A DNA stretch of 5,427 nt. Source: an uncultured Saprospiraceae bacterium (GTDB taxonomy: Bacteria; Bacteroidota; Bacteroidia; Chitinophagales; Saprospiraceae). The stretch is from positions 1 to 5,427 of the forward strand of contig CALLAG010000101.1 of assembly GCA_938002705.1 (NCBI GenBank), written 5' to 3'. Each line of letters opens with the position of its first letter. Position 1 is the first letter of the stretch. A program made the translations under genes and the position numbers. This document shows, one piece after another, positions 4,015-5,427 of this stretch. The notes under the pieces are model-generated. The model was not told where the DNA came from and did not search any database. It worked only from the letters and a program-made list of their open reading frames with translations.

Positions 4015-5427
4015 TTATCCTTTATAGAATCCATGATCATCAGATAATCCTAATTTGTCGATGAATGGATTCCACCTTGGGTCATCATGTACATTCTTAA
4101 ATTCAGGATAGTTAAGAATTTCTAATAGGGAAGGGTCACGATTTTCAAATGCTAATTCTAGCCATTCGAATGTTTTATCATTCTCTTTTCGTGATGCATA
4201 GATATGTGCTATGTTAGGCCATCCCTCATCTCCATATTTTTCTATGAATTCTTTAAGGAGTTCATCAGAGAGTACCTTATCTCCGATGGCGAATGTGACT
4301 ATGCATTTTCGATAAAGTCGCCAGAATGGATCATCATCTTTCTCTAATGCATCTAAAGCTTTTTGATCTTCTCCTTTGATAAGATAGATCTGCGATATAA
4401 AGTTATGCCCAAATCCTGAATTAGGATTCATCTGCAAATATTTTAGCATTTGAATTTCTGCTTGTTCATAATCTTCGTTCCATATGTTATAGAGTCCAGA
4501 AGTATAGTTCAGCACATAGTTAACAGGATCTAATCGCATGGCTCTGTTAAGGAATTTTATGGCTTCATCCATTCTTCCTAAGTCTAAGGCATTGCTTGCA
4601 GCCTCGTAGATAACTTCTACATTATTAGGGTCTAATTCTATCGCCTTTTTGAGGTTCTTATCTGCGGATTTAAAATCCCAAGCTGCTCTGTCGAATGTTG
4701 CGATTGCAGTATAAGCTAATGCATAATTAGGATCTAATTCTTTTGACTTATGGGCAGCTGCAGGACCTTCTGTCATAGTCTCTGATATATTATACCTAGA
4801 ATAGCTGAATGCTCCGTTGTATATCAGTTCGCTTAATAATGCCCATGAGGGTGCATAGCTATCATCTATGCTGATAGATTTTCTTATGAGACCTTCAGCT
4901 ATACTATCACTTTGAGCATCCCTATAATCTCTAAGTAGTTTAGCTTCTAAGTATAGATTATATGCTTCTGGCTGTACAGTTGCTGATACTATAGAATCAC
5001 CGAGCAAGGTTATTTTTAATTCTTGTAGAACGACAGCGGCTATCTCATCTTGTATTTTGAATATATCATCTATAGGTCTATCATAGGACTTAGCCCACTG
5101 CTGGACTCCATTTTCTGTATTGATAAGCTGTGTAGATATTCTGAATGTGTTGCCCGACTTTTTGATGCTTCCATCTAAGATATGATTGACATTAAGGATG
5201 TCGCCTATCTCTGCCGTTGTTACTTCTTTACCTTTGAAGGAGAATGAGGATGTTCTACTGATCACTTTTAGTTCATTGACTTTAGTCAGTAGGTTGATAA
5301 TCTCATCGCTGATCCCATCAGAAAAATATTCTTGATCTTTCTGTGGACTCATATCAGCAAAAGCGAGTACAGCTATGGATTTTTCTGAAGAAGAGATGGC
5401 TTCTGTAGTGGCTTGCTTAGATTCTGT
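4015..5427 (-). CDS. TolB/FlgO-like domain TPR protein, 5' end outside window
   Basis: The reading frame is open to the right edge: 25 codons precede the first ATG (5352) and encode the conserved lead-in KSIAVLAFADMSP, so that ATG is internal. Of the 470 residues visible (numbered here from the edge), about 17-145 form the TolB/FlgO-like domain with QEYFSDGISDEIINLL, the strand-rich VISRTSSFSFKG, and ILDGSIKKSG, VQQWAKSYDR and IFKIQDEIA. TPR units follow from about residue 155 to 370, with signature ends such as AIELDPNN and AMRLDPVN. The family C-terminal motif WLELAFENRDPSLL leads to DDPRWNPFIDKLGL. Relatives usually carry an N-terminal DNA-binding winged helix or a nucleotidyl cyclase domain, often then a membrane helix, before this region; which applies here cannot be seen. 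Its role is probably signalling or regulation. It has the same orientation as the sulfur operon but lies 128 bp upstream, with the operon's own promoter in between, so it is likely a separate unit. Confidence 0.88.
   Translation of the reverse strand, partial: TESKQATTEAISSSEKSIAVLAFADMSPQKDQEYFSDGISDEIINLLTKVNELKVISRTSSFSFKGKEVTTAEIGDILNVNHILDGSIKKSGNTFRISTQLINTENGVQQWAKSYDRPIDDIFKIQDEIAAVVLQELKITLLGDSIVSATVQPEAYNLYLEAKLLRDYRDAQSDSIAEGLIRKSISIDDSYAPSWALLSELIYNGAFSYSRYNISETMTEGPAAAHKSKELDPNYALAYTAIATFDRAAWDFKSADKNLKKAIELDPNNVEVIYEAASNALDLGRMDEAIKFLNRAMRLDPVNYVLNYTSGLYNIWNEDYEQAEIQMLKYLQMNPNSGFGHNFISQIYLIKGEDQKALDALEKDDDPFWRLYRKCIVTFAIGDKVLSDELLKEFIEKYGDEGWPNIAHIYASRKENDKTFEWLELAFENRDPSLLEILNYPEFKNVHDDPRWNPFIDKLGLSDDHGFYKG

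Overview
The window looks like chromosomal DNA of an AT-rich member of the Bacteroidota. The case for this is a good match to the Bacteroidota promoter form (TTTG-n20-TACATTTG), A-rich start regions without a clear Shine-Dalgarno sequence, and a TolB/FlgO-like plus TPR protein of a type common in that phylum. The lineage below phylum cannot be set from the sequence.

Layout. Positions 1-318 hold two copies of a roughly 163-bp tandem repeat. Each copy ends in a GC-rich stem-loop, and no convincing gene lies there. From 3886 down to 333, five minus-strand genes form a compact operon with gaps of 37, 6, 4 and 12 bp. In order of transcription they are an ArsR-family repressor, a TauE/SafE (DUF81) anion permease, a metallo-beta-lactamase persulfide dioxygenase fused to two rhodanese domains (CstB-like), and two half-size YeeE/YedE membrane proteins. 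Positions 3887-4014 are a regulatory intergenic region in which a 26-bp imperfect palindrome overlaps the predicted promoter. From 4015 to the right edge, also on the minus strand, is the C-terminal part of a TolB/FlgO-like TPR protein whose N-terminus lies outside the window.

How the genes fit together. The operon reads as a reactive-sulfur detoxification and transport module. The YeeE/YedE pair would move a thiosulfate-like or sulfane-sulfur compound across the membrane. The MBL-rhodanese enzyme would oxidise low-molecular-weight persulfides with its Fe(II) site and transfer sulfane sulfur with its C-terminal rhodanese, giving sulfite and/or thiosulfate. TauE would export sulfite or a related anion. 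The cysteine-containing ArsR repressor would sense persulfide (or possibly a metal) and release the operator. The gene content resembles the proteobacterial bigR operon (ArsR repressor, ETHE1-like enzyme, DUF81 and YeeE-type membrane proteins), but with the three-domain enzyme known from the Firmicutes cst operon. No sulfide:quinone oxidoreductase gene is present. The parts are known families. The least explained pieces are the tandem structured repeat at the left edge and the operator-promoter arrangement, which may produce a leaderless arsR transcript.
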